This document shows, piece by piece, positions 35,081 to 43,440 of a stretch of 64,000 nt of DNA. The stretch lies in the NCBI RefSeq assembly GCF_028747985.1, contig NZ_CP118108.1:2485501-2549500 (forward strand), given 5' to 3'. This stretch comes from Paenibacillus urinalis. Lineage in GTDB: Bacteria > Bacillota > Bacilli > Paenibacillales > Paenibacillaceae. How positions within the stretch are numbered: position 1 is the first letter of the stretch; each line of letters begins with the position of its first letter. The translations under genes and the position numbers were made by a program. The notes beneath the pieces were generated by a model. It made no database searches and had not been told where the DNA came from. It saw only the letters and a list, made by a program, of their open reading frames with translations.

Positions 35081-36544
35081 GTGCAGAAAAGCATATGGAA
35101 AAAACATAAAGTGATCATCTTGGGCATAGTCTGCCTCCTGTTATTCAGTCAAGAAGCATCCTACGTAAGTGCAGACACCAATTCAGATGCTTACCATTAT
35201 TCCTACTGGGGCGATACCGTTCCAGCTCCAGCGGCATATGAGGCAACCGCAATCATCACAGGCAAGGAGCTGAACACGGTCCCTTTCAAAGAACCGAGCG
35301 ATATGCATGTAACAGAGAATCAACACGTCTTTATACTGGATTCTGGCAATGGCCGGGTTATTGAAATGGACCACACTTTCAAGCTGGTGAGAACAATTGA
35401 CTCATTTGAACGGGAAGGCAAGGAAGAATATTTTAATAATCCCCAGGGACTGTACGTTACGAATAAAGGCCACCTGCTTATTGCCGATTCAGATAATCAC
35501 CGGGTTGTGCATCTAGATGAGGAAGGGCAACTGGTTAAGATTGTGGCTGAACCGAAATCGGATCTGTTAAAGACGGATTTTATATTTAAACCGTTACGGA
35601 TCGTCATGGACAAGGGGGAACGGATCTACATCATGGCCGAAGGCGTTTTTGATGGATTTATGGAGTTCAGCGCCGATGGCACCTTCTCTTCCTTTATCGG
35701 AGCAAACAGGGTTCAGGTTGATCCGGTGGAGTATTTGTGGAAACGATTCGCAACCCGTGAGCAGCGCAGTCAGATGGTCATGTTTACCCCGACGGAATTT
35801 ACCAATCTAGATATGGATGAAGAAGGCTTCATTTATGCGACAAGCGGCGATCGCGGTAAAGATTCTATCAAGAAGCTGAATGCCCAGGGAACAGACATCC
35901 TGCGCAGAGAGGGCTATCAGCCGCCTCAGGGCGATCTAGTGTACACCAACGAAGCCGGACCATCACGCTTGATTGATATTGATGTTGGTGATAGTGACAT
36001 GTATTCCGTGCTGGATTCCAACATGGGAAGAATTTTCACCTACAATGGCGACGGTTATCTGCTCCATATATTTGGCGGTATTGGCAACCGACGGGGTCAG
36101 TTCAATACACCTGTGGCTCTGGAACGTTCGGGCGATCGTATGCTCGTTCTCGATAAGTCGCTCGGCGAGATTACGGTCTTTCAAACGACGGAGTACGGGC
36201 GCACGCTGCATGAAGCGGTACGCAGTTATTATAACGGCGACGAAGATCAGTCCTCGGTCATGTTTGCCAAAGCTGCTGAGATGAATGCCAATCTGGAGTA
36301 TGCCTATGCGGGAATCGGCAAAGCGCTGCTTCGCCAGAAGGAGTATGAGGATTCTGCGCAATACTTTAAGCGGAGTATGGAGCGCCAAGGCTACTCCAAA
36401 GCTTTTCTTTTGTTTCGCAAAGAATTGATGCGTGAGCATTTCTCATGGATGATGTCTGGTTTATTCCTGGCTGCAGCTGCGTTTGTCACCGTCATCATTG
36501 TTCGCAGACAAAAAAGGAGGACAGCGAATGCAGACGTCAAGTAA
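35081..36544 (+). CDS. NHL beta-propeller/TPR protein with C-terminal membrane anchor
   Basis: 487 residues from GTG 35081 (AAAGGAGG 7 nt upstream). A signal peptide (VIILGIVCLLLFSQEASYVSA) is followed by NHL-type propeller repeats at about residues 65-380 (FILDSGNGRVIEMD, LLIADSDNHRVVHLDEEGQ, FIYATSGDRGKDSIKKLNAQG, MLVLDKSLGEITVF). A TPR-like helical pair follows at about 385-440 (AYAGIGKALLRQKEYEDSAQYFKRS), then one membrane segment at about 455-476 and a short basic tail. The propeller would face outward, tethered beside the permeases. Its role is unknown; binding of glycan or scaffolding of the transporter is conjecture. Confidence 0.82.
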   Translation: MQKSIWKKHKVIILGIVCLLLFSQEASYVSADTNSDAYHYSYWGDTVPAPAAYEATAIITGKELNTVPFKEPSDMHVTENQHVFILDSGNGRVIEMDHTFKLVRTIDSFEREGKEEYFNNPQGLYVTNKGHLLIADSDNHRVVHLDEEGQLVKIVAEPKSDLLKTDFIFKPLRIVMDKGERIYIMAEGVFDGFMEFSADGTFSSFIGANRVQVDPVEYLWKRFATREQRSQMVMFTPTEFTNLDMDEEGFIYATSGDRGKDSIKKLNAQGTDILRREGYQPPQGDLVYTNEAGPSRLIDIDVGDSDMYSVLDSNMGRIFTYNGDGYLLHIFGGIGNRRGQFNTPVALERSGDRMLVLDKSLGEITVFQTTEYGRTLHEAVRSYYNGDEDQSSVMFAKAAEMNANLEYAYAGIGKALLRQKEYEDSAQYFKRSMERQGYSKAFLLFRKELMREHFSWMMSGLFLAAAAFVTVIIVRRQKRRTANADVK

Positions 36545-37163
36545 GCAATTATATCAGTACCCATTGCATCTCATATTTCATCCATTCAATGGATACTGGG
36601 AACTGAAATACGAACGGAATCAGAAAACAACACTGCTGATTGCATTCCTAATTCTAGTACTTTTGGTTATCACTAAAATTTTGCATGCCCAGTACAGCGG
36701 TTTCCTCATTAACTTCAACAATCCGAAGTATCTGAACAGCCTGCTTGAAATGGTATATGTCATTATTCCGGTACTGTTCTGGTGTATTGCCAATTGGTCT
36801 TTAACCACGCTTATGGACGGGGAAGGTAAATTCTCTGAAATTTTTATGTCTACGTGCTTTGCACTGGTGCCGCTGTTTCTCATTCATTTTCCATGGATTT
36901 GGCTGAGTCTCGTCATTTCCGCACAGGAAACTGCATTTTATTACTTCTCTAACGCACTTGCAGTCGGCTGGACGTTATATCTGTTATTCGTGGGAAATAT
37001 GACAGTCCACCAGTATACTCCGGCCAAAACGGTGCTGACGATGCTGCTCACCCTAGTTGCTATGGCCTTTATGGCATTTCTGTGCCTATTGTTCTTTAGC
37101 CTTGTACAGCAGATCGTTTCCTTTGTTGTAACTATTTATCAGGAATTAGTGCTTCGGGGCTAA
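36528..37163 (+). CDS. Yip1-domain membrane protein
   Basis: 211 residues from ATG 36528 (AAAAGGAGG upstream), overlapping the NHL gene end by 17 bp, so coupled to it. About five hydrophobic segments (TLLIAFLILVLLVITKILH, MVYVIIPVLFWCIANWSLTTL, ALVPLFLIHFPWIWLSLVIS, GWTLYLLFVGNMTVHQ, LLTLVAMAFMAFLCLLFFSLV). The pattern fits the Yip1/DUF1282 family, whose bacterial members have no established function. It could help assemble the operon's membrane complex. Confidence 0.75.
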   Translation: MQTSSKQLYQYPLHLIFHPFNGYWELKYERNQKTTLLIAFLILVLLVITKILHAQYSGFLINFNNPKYLNSLLEMVYVIIPVLFWCIANWSLTTLMDGEGKFSEIFMSTCFALVPLFLIHFPWIWLSLVISAQETAFYYFSNALAVGWTLYLLFVGNMTVHQYTPAKTVLTMLLTLVAMAFMAFLCLLFFSLVQQIVSFVVTIYQELVLRG

Positions 37164-37181
37164 GGAAGGAGGAGATATACA

Positions 37182-39752
37182 ATGAAATATGCCGTAGCCA
37201 AAAGAATCAGCGGAATGCTGCTCATTGGCAGTCTGCTTCTCAGTGGTTGTCAAATCTCGCCAGCTTCCCAGGTCCGTGAGACGGCGACTACTGTTGACCA
37301 AGCTGAGGTTCCCTCCCTGCCTCCCGGAGAAAAACTGAAATCGTCTTTCAGCGATGCTCGTCTTTCAGGCATGCTTGGAATCGCCCAGAATAATTCGCTT
37401 CAGCTGTTCATTCACGAAGAGACTGCTGAGATTGCAGTTCTTCACAAACAGAGCGGTCAAATATGGCGAAGCAATCCAGCTGATCGTGACAAGGACGGAA
37501 TCGCAACCGGGATTAACAAAGATCTTCTCTCATCACAAACAAGACTCAGCTTCTTTAACAGTCTGGGTCAGAGCAGTTCCGTAAACTCTTACACGGATAG
37601 TGTTGGACACAAGCAGGTAAGTTATGAAGCGATTGATAACGGAGTTCGGGTTCATTATCAGTTCGGAAGCACTGAACGCTCCATTGAAGATTTGCCAGTG
37701 AAGATCAGCAAAGAACGATTTGAAGAGAAGCTGCTCTCCCAGCTCGACAGCGCTGGGCAGCGTGCATTAAAAATCGGTTATACAGAAGACAAGGAAGAAG
37801 GAATCTACACTCGAAATGATAAGGCGCTGCAAGGACTTCAGCTTTCCAGAGCTTTAAAAGCCTTTGAGACAGCCGGCTATACGGAAGAAGATCTCGAACA
37901 GGACCATACCGAGCATGGGATTGAGCTTGAGCAGAGCGGGCCGCGACTGTTCATGCTCACCATGGAATATGAACTGGACGGTGAGGATCTGCTTGTATGT
38001 ATACCCTCCTCCGGAATTCATTTTCCAGAAGAATATCCGGTTAACACGATCTCTGTTCTGGATTATTTCGGAGCCGGTGGTTCAAATGAAGAAGGCTCCA
38101 TATTTGTACCAGATGGTTCTGGGGCATTGATTCATTTTAATAATGGCAAAGTCCAGTATCCAGCGTATCAGCAAGATATTTACGGCCCGGATATGACAAT
38201 GAAGGTTCGCGAAGTTAGCTCAAATGAAGCTAAAGCCAGATTGCCCGTCTTTGGACTGATTCGGGAAGAAGGAGCTTTTCTAGGGATTATTGAGGAAGGA
38301 GATGCTGTTGCGGTTGTCAATGCTGATATTAGCGGCAAGCTAAACAGCTACAACAATGTATATCCGAGCTTCTATGTGGTGAACAAGAGCGATGTAACCC
38401 TTCAGGCAAGTGACATGGTCCGAACGCTTCCGAAATTCCAGGCCAAACCGACCGCATCCGACTTCGTCGTTCGATATGCTTTTGTCGGCGCAGAGAAGGC
38501 ATCTTACTCGGGCTTGGCCTCTCTCTATCGAGATTATCTGCTGCAAACGGGCGGCCTGCCCGAGTCCAAGACCAGTAGAGAGCAGAACAGCCTTCCGTTT
38601 TATCTTAAACTGCTTGGCGGCATGTCCACTCGCCAACATATATTCGGCATTCCTTATGATTCTACGGAGGCATTAACTACTTTTGACGAAGCTCAAAATA
38701 TACTCTCCGCGCTGAAAGAAAAGAAGGTGTCCAACATTCAAGTTCGCTATGCCGGTTGGTTTAATGACGGGCTTTATCATCGGATGCCGGACTCCATTAA
38801 CGTGGATCGTGCTATTGGCGGGAAAAAGGAAATGCGCGAATTCAGCTCCTTTACACGAGAGTCGGGGATCGGCTTTTATCCGGATGTTGCTATGTTGAGT
38901 GTACAATCCAAAAAAGGTTTTAGACCATCTAAAGAAGCTTCACGAACGTTAACACAGGAACCAGCGGTCATCTACCCTATGGACCCGGCAAGACAGCGGC
39001 GTAACTTGGATCGATCTCCATCCTATGTTCTTTCTCCCAATTTACTAGACGAATTGACGGAAGAGATGCTGAAGGATACAGCTCCTCTTCCGATGGATGG
39101 ACTTTCTCTTAGGGATCTGGCAGAACAGTTGAACAGTGACATGAATCCGAAGAAGCTGCTCGATCGAACGCAATCGCTTAGTGTCGTAACCAAGGCACTC
39201 GAACAGATTAAACAGCAGGCGGGCTCCGTTGTTGCGGATGGCGGAAACGGCTACGCGCTGCCTTATGTAACAGACCTGACAGATGCTCCAATGACAAGCA
39301 GCCGCTTTAAGCTGGAAGATGAAGAGATTCCGTTCTATCAGCTCGTCGTGCATGGGAGCATCAGCTATACCGGCACTCCATACAATCTCTCAACCTATAC
39401 GAACGCAAGACAATATGTCCTGAAGCTGATTGAATATGGAGCGAGTCCTTACTTTGCCTGGTTCAACGCCCCGAATCATGTTGTGAAAGAGACCGATTAC
39501 GATCACCTCTATGCGTCAAATTATGAGCAGTGGATCGACCTAGCTGCCCAAATTTACAACGAGGCCAATCAGGCGAACCTTCCGTTTGCCGGGCGTTCAA
39601 TGAAGTCACATGAATCCCTCGCGGAAGGCGTATTTCGAACAACGTATGAAGGCGGAGGGTTTGCTATCGTCAATTACAATGACTTCCCCGTGGATGTGGA
39701 GAACTATACCGTAAAAGCTCTTAGTTACGTGACTGGTGGTGAGCAGCTCTGA
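37182..39752 (+). CDS. DUF5696-type lipoprotein, possible glycosidase-like protein
   Basis: 856 residues. Lipobox LLLSGCQ gives lipidation at Cys23. The N-terminal half (AEIAVLHKQSGQIWRSNP, YELDGEDLLVCIPSSGIHFPEEYPVN, FVPDGSGALIHFNNGK) looks like a large beta-sandwich such as precedes glycosidase barrels. The C-terminal half alternates strands and helices with acidic clusters (VRYAGWFNDGLYHRMPDSINVD, IGFYPDVAMLSV, VVADGGNGYALPYVTDLTDAP, YFAWFNAPNHVVKETDYDHLYAS), which suggests a TIM barrel. I assign it to DUF5696 by pattern. AAGGAGGAG precedes the ATG. Its last bases overlap the next permease. A surface glycoside hydrolase is plausible but unproven. Confidence 0.75.
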   Translation: MKYAVAKRISGMLLIGSLLLSGCQISPASQVRETATTVDQAEVPSLPPGEKLKSSFSDARLSGMLGIAQNNSLQLFIHEETAEIAVLHKQSGQIWRSNPADRDKDGIATGINKDLLSSQTRLSFFNSLGQSSSVNSYTDSVGHKQVSYEAIDNGVRVHYQFGSTERSIEDLPVKISKERFEEKLLSQLDSAGQRALKIGYTEDKEEGIYTRNDKALQGLQLSRALKAFETAGYTEEDLEQDHTEHGIELEQSGPRLFMLTMEYELDGEDLLVCIPSSGIHFPEEYPVNTISVLDYFGAGGSNEEGSIFVPDGSGALIHFNNGKVQYPAYQQDIYGPDMTMKVREVSSNEAKARLPVFGLIREEGAFLGIIEEGDAVAVVNADISGKLNSYNNVYPSFYVVNKSDVTLQASDMVRTLPKFQAKPTASDFVVRYAFVGAEKASYSGLASLYRDYLLQTGGLPESKTSREQNSLPFYLKLLGGMSTRQHIFGIPYDSTEALTTFDEAQNILSALKEKKVSNIQVRYAGWFNDGLYHRMPDSINVDRAIGGKKEMREFSSFTRESGIGFYPDVAMLSVQSKKGFRPSKEASRTLTQEPAVIYPMDPARQRRNLDRSPSYVLSPNLLDELTEEMLKDTAPLPMDGLSLRDLAEQLNSDMNPKKLLDRTQSLSVVTKALEQIKQQAGSVVADGGNGYALPYVTDLTDAPMTSSRFKLEDEEIPFYQLVVHGSISYTGTPYNLSTYTNARQYVLKLIEYGASPYFAWFNAPNHVVKETDYDHLYASNYEQWIDLAAQIYNEANQANLPFAGRSMKSHESLAEGVFRTTYEGGGFAIVNYNDFPVDVENYTVKALSYVTGGEQL

Positions 39753-40651
39753 AGACACTTCTGAAATGGAAATGGGGAAATCGCACGTATGCTCAGCAGA
39801 AAGCCCTGTGGGGCGTAATCTACGTACTGCCTTGGTTTATTGGATTTGTATTGTTCTTCTTCATTCCTCTAATGGCTTCGTTACGTTACAGCATGAGTAC
39901 GATTCAGGCTAATGCGGAAGGCATAGCGATTCAATTCACCGGTGTCGTCAATTATGTTCAAGCGCTCACCGTTAATACCAGCTTCAACCGTGCATTGATT
40001 GAGTCGGTAACAGACGTACTTGTCAACGTGCCTCTTATCATCATATTCAGCCTGTTCCTTGCCGTCATCCTGAATCAGAAATTCAGGGGTAGAGCCTTGG
40101 CACGATCTATCTTTTTCCTGCCGGTTATTCTGGCATCAGGCGTTATTATGTCACTGGAGAGCACCAGTTTAATTGAAGCAGTTAATCAGAACAGCACGGG
40201 CGGAAGCTCGCTCGGCACGTTGGAACTGGAGAAATTGATGCTTGATGCAGGTGTAAGTGAATGGATCGTCACGTACTTAAGCAGCGCAGTAGATCGAATC
40301 TATCAGATTGTCAGTCAATCCGGCGTACAGATTCTGATCTTTCTGGCAGGCATTCAAACCATCTCACCTCAACTATACGAGGCGTCAAAGATCGAAGGGG
40401 CAACTGGCTACGAAGCCTTTTGGAAAATTACATTTCCAATGGTCAGCCCGCTCATCTTCGTCAATGCAATCTATACTATTATCGATTCATTTGCCAATAA
40501 TGCCATGACGGAACTGATTCGGGAGACCGGCTTCGTTAAGTTCGACTTTGGCTTAAGCTCTGCCATGGCATGGGTCTACTTCCTGGCTATCGCCATCATT
40601 TTAATAATCGTAACGGTTATTTTTTCGAAACGTGTGTTCTATCAAGATTAA
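39749..40651 (+). CDS. Sugar ABC permease, pair B, subunit 1 (probable CTG start)
   Basis: The frame is open back to the TGA at 39740-39742 and holds no ATG, GTG or TTG before TTG 39851, which would cut off the first membrane segment. The sensible start is CTG at 39749, overlapping the upstream stop as CTGA, with GGTGAG 5 nt before it; this gives 300 residues beginning KTLLKWKWGNRTYAQQKALWG after the initiator. CTG 39761 is an alternative. Six membrane segments; EAA loop EASKIEGATGYEAFWKITFPMV. It is the MalF-type half of a second channel in the same operon. Confidence 0.85.
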   Translation: MKTLLKWKWGNRTYAQQKALWGVIYVLPWFIGFVLFFFIPLMASLRYSMSTIQANAEGIAIQFTGVVNYVQALTVNTSFNRALIESVTDVLVNVPLIIIFSLFLAVILNQKFRGRALARSIFFLPVILASGVIMSLESTSLIEAVNQNSTGGSSLGTLELEKLMLDAGVSEWIVTYLSSAVDRIYQIVSQSGVQILIFLAGIQTISPQLYEASKIEGATGYEAFWKITFPMVSPLIFVNAIYTIIDSFANNAMTELIRETGFVKFDFGLSSAMAWVYFLAIAIILIIVTVIFSKRVFYQD

Positions 40652-40668
40652 AAAGGAGGATGTCCCGC

Positions 40669-41613
40669 GTGAAGACATCACGATTGTTATCGCTGGAGCA
40701 TTGGAAGGGCTGGCTGTGGGCCATGATCCGCTTTGTTTTAATTACCGGACTTTCCTTTGTTATCCTCTTCCCGATATTCCAGAAAATTTCGACTTCCATT
40801 AAGGATAAGGTTGATCTTTATTCTGCGGTAGTTGTGTGGATTCCTCAGAACTTCTCCATTGAGAATTTTAAACAGGCGATTCAAGTCATGGACTACTGGG
40901 AAACGCTGTTCAACACATTTACACTTTCGGCCACAACGACTTTGTTAACGACGGCTTCTTGTGCACTTGCAGGATACGGGTTTGCAAGGCTTAAATTCAA
41001 AGGAAGCAGCTGGCTGTTTGCAGGCGTGATCCTGACGATTCTCGTGCCGCCAACGACCATTCTCATTCCCGTGTATTTAAATTTGAAGAACTTTGATCTT
41101 TTGGGGCTCATGACCCTCATCACGGGTAAACCCGTCAATCTGTTGAACACTTATTGGCCGTTCATTCTTACGGCAGTTACAGCCAACTCACTCAAAGCAG
41201 GTTTGTATATTTTTATCTTCCGCCAGTTTTTTAGAGGAATCCCTAAGGAAGTGGAAGAGGCCGCTTACGTAGATGGAGCAGGTATTGGTCGAACCTTTTT
41301 TAGAATCATGCTGCCTAATGCCATTCCATCTATGGTGACCGTCATGCTGTTTTCCTTCGTGTGGCAGTGGAATGACAGTTTCTATACAACCACATATCTG
41401 ACCTCCAGCAAGGTCATGTCGACGCAATTGTCGTCTCTTCCATACAACCTTGCTCAGCAGGTCGGGGATGGTGCCTCCAAGGCAGATCCTTTTTACCTAA
41501 GCATGATTCAGGATACAGGGATTCTACTCGCTATTCTGCCTTTGATTGTAATTTATCTATTCGTACAGCGCTACTTCGTGGAGAGTGTGGAGCGTTCGGG
41601 AATCGTCGGTTAG
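40669..41613 (+). CDS. Sugar ABC permease, pair B, subunit 2
   Basis: 314 residues from GTG 40669, where AGGAGG ends 9 nt upstream; ATG 40660 would touch the ribosome site. MalG-type with EAA loop EAAYVDGAGIGRTFFRIMLPNA. The stretch LNLKNFDLLGLMTLITGKPVNLLNTYWPF is longer than in pair A. It completes the second importer channel. Confidence 0.9.
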   Translation: MKTSRLLSLEHWKGWLWAMIRFVLITGLSFVILFPIFQKISTSIKDKVDLYSAVVVWIPQNFSIENFKQAIQVMDYWETLFNTFTLSATTTLLTTASCALAGYGFARLKFKGSSWLFAGVILTILVPPTTILIPVYLNLKNFDLLGLMTLITGKPVNLLNTYWPFILTAVTANSLKAGLYIFIFRQFFRGIPKEVEEAAYVDGAGIGRTFFRIMLPNAIPSMVTVMLFSFVWQWNDSFYTTTYLTSSKVMSTQLSSLPYNLAQQVGDGASKADPFYLSMIQDTGILLAILPLIVIYLFVQRYFVESVERSGIVG

Positions 41614-41661
41614 AACCAAACATTATATCGCAAACCATCTGATAGATCAGGAGGGATTCAA

Positions 41662-43356
41662 GTGAAGAAGATGATGACATCTTGTAAGCTTCTGCTTATT
41701 CTAGCTTTGCTGATTACCATTGCTCCATGGGGAGGCGGCCGCGCCGAGGCTTGGGTGGGTATGCCAATGGGGAAGCTTCATGTAAGCGGTAAACATCTGG
41801 TCAACAGCAACAATCAGCCGGTACTTCTAAATGGCTGGCACCAGCCATCTGGTGCATACTGGACATACCAGGACAGTAATTATTATCTCAATCTCCACGG
41901 TAATGATCGGCATAAGGCCACGCTTGCTTATCTAAAAGATATTACCGATACGTTTACAGACACAAGTCCGAAATACGGAAGCAATCATGGATGGAACATG
42001 AACCAAGTGAGATTATTCATCGACCGCCAAGACATGGGGGACGTGGCCGCTGGGACATATAATTTTGCCGGAGTGCAGACGGTCACACAAAACGTTATCA
42101 TCCCGTACATTCAATATGCGAAGACAAAAGGGGTATATGTCGTTTTGGGACTCGACTTTACATTGAAGGACGAGCAAGCAACGACGGCTTCAAATCTACA
42201 AAAATTCAATCAAATATGGGGTTATCTCGCCTCCCGTCCGGAAATAAAAAGTGCAGATAATGTTCATTTTGAGCTGATCAATGAACCGGTGAAGTCGTAT
42301 GCCAATGGACATTGGGGCGGATATAACGGGGAGAATGACTTTGTTGACCATTGGAACGATTTACGCAATTTCCAGAATTCGATCATCTCTACGATTCGCA
42401 GCCAGGGTGCGGACAATGTAATCTGGGCGGCAGGACTGGGTTATAACCAATTTTATAGTCTAACTGCAAGTCATCCTTTGACGGATCCGCTGAACAATTA
42501 TGGGTATGCGGTTCACTGGTATCCAGGTTATGGAGCTTATGACAATTTCTCAATCTTACAAGATCAGTGGAACACCAATGTAAAAGCAGCCGCAGACAAC
42601 TATCCAATTAACGTAACTGAAGTGACCTGGTTCAAGAACAAGCCTGGAGATTCGGCTTACTGGAACTTGTTTAATGGCAGCAATGAAGGTTTTGGAACAA
42701 ATACCAAAACAATCTTTAATGCAGCGGGCAACGTAAGCATTGCTGCTCATATGAATGGGTTCATTCTGGAGCCGGGACAACGAAGCTCCTTTGCCGATCC
42801 TACGGCAGGACTAAAATGGGATGGAGATACTTCTCGAAGTGCAATGGGGCGTTTCCTGTTCAATTGGTACTATGAACGCGCTCAAACCTATCCGGGTAGT
42901 GCATCGACAACTGGCCTGATAGCAGGTATGACCTACAAAATCGTGGCAAGACATTCTGGCAAAGTCATTGATGTTCCAGGTGGGCAGAATGTGAACAATC
43001 TTCATCTGCAGCAATGGAGCGATCTGGGGGGCAATCCTCAGAAGTGGGTGCTGAACTCAATTTCTGGGGGGAATTATATGCTGACTAGTGTAAACTCCCC
43101 GGATAAGGTCATCGACATTCGCAACGGGACATTAACGAACGGCGAAGCTGTACAGCTGATGAGCAACTTGAACACGACCGCCCAGCATTTCAAAATCAAT
43201 GATTTGGGGAACGGATACTGGAGCATTATCAACGTAAACAGCAACAAGGCAGTTGAGGTGATGAACTCTTCTACTGCCGACGGTGCTAAGCTGCAGCAAA
43301 ACGATTATACGGGGGCACTGAATCAACAATGGAAGTTTGTTCCCATCAGTAATTAA
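41662..43356 (+). CDS. Secreted GH5-type glycosidase with ricin-type lectin domain
   Basis: 564 residues from GTG 41662 (AGGAGGG upstream). Signal peptide LLLILALLITIAPWGGGRAEA. The barrel, at about residues 35-415, has the acid/base Glu in HFELINEPVKS and the nucleophile Glu in NVTEVTWFKN, with HWYPGY before it, fitting clan GH-A, family GH5. The last 140 residues form a ricin B-like (CBM13-like) trefoil with three repeats (GKVIDVPGGQNVNNLHLQQW, DKVIDIRNGTLTNGEAVQLM, NKAVEVMNSSTADGAKLQQN). The substrate is not decided; xylan, glucan or mannan are possible. As last gene of the operon it may produce the oligosaccharides that the operon imports. Confidence 0.85.
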   Translation: MKKMMTSCKLLLILALLITIAPWGGGRAEAWVGMPMGKLHVSGKHLVNSNNQPVLLNGWHQPSGAYWTYQDSNYYLNLHGNDRHKATLAYLKDITDTFTDTSPKYGSNHGWNMNQVRLFIDRQDMGDVAAGTYNFAGVQTVTQNVIIPYIQYAKTKGVYVVLGLDFTLKDEQATTASNLQKFNQIWGYLASRPEIKSADNVHFELINEPVKSYANGHWGGYNGENDFVDHWNDLRNFQNSIISTIRSQGADNVIWAAGLGYNQFYSLTASHPLTDPLNNYGYAVHWYPGYGAYDNFSILQDQWNTNVKAAADNYPINVTEVTWFKNKPGDSAYWNLFNGSNEGFGTNTKTIFNAAGNVSIAAHMNGFILEPGQRSSFADPTAGLKWDGDTSRSAMGRFLFNWYYERAQTYPGSASTTGLIAGMTYKIVARHSGKVIDVPGGQNVNNLHLQQWSDLGGNPQKWVLNSISGGNYMLTSVNSPDKVIDIRNGTLTNGEAVQLMSNLNTTAQHFKINDLGNGYWSIINVNSNKAVEVMNSSTADGAKLQQNDYTGALNQQWKFVPISN

Positions 43357-43366
43357 TTTGACGCAT

Positions 43367-43407
43367 AAGAGGACTTCTCTGAATCGATGTTCAGGGAAGT
43401 CCTCTTT
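43367..43407 (+). terminator. Strong terminator between convergent GH5 and GH8 genes
   Basis: A 17-bp stem (43367-43383 with 43390-43406, one G-U) with a 6-nt loop TCGATG. It is flanked by A and T residues and can act in both directions. Confidence 0.9.
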
Positions 43408-43440
43408 CGCTTGAGTAGGAGTAGAATGTTAAGCTGGTTA

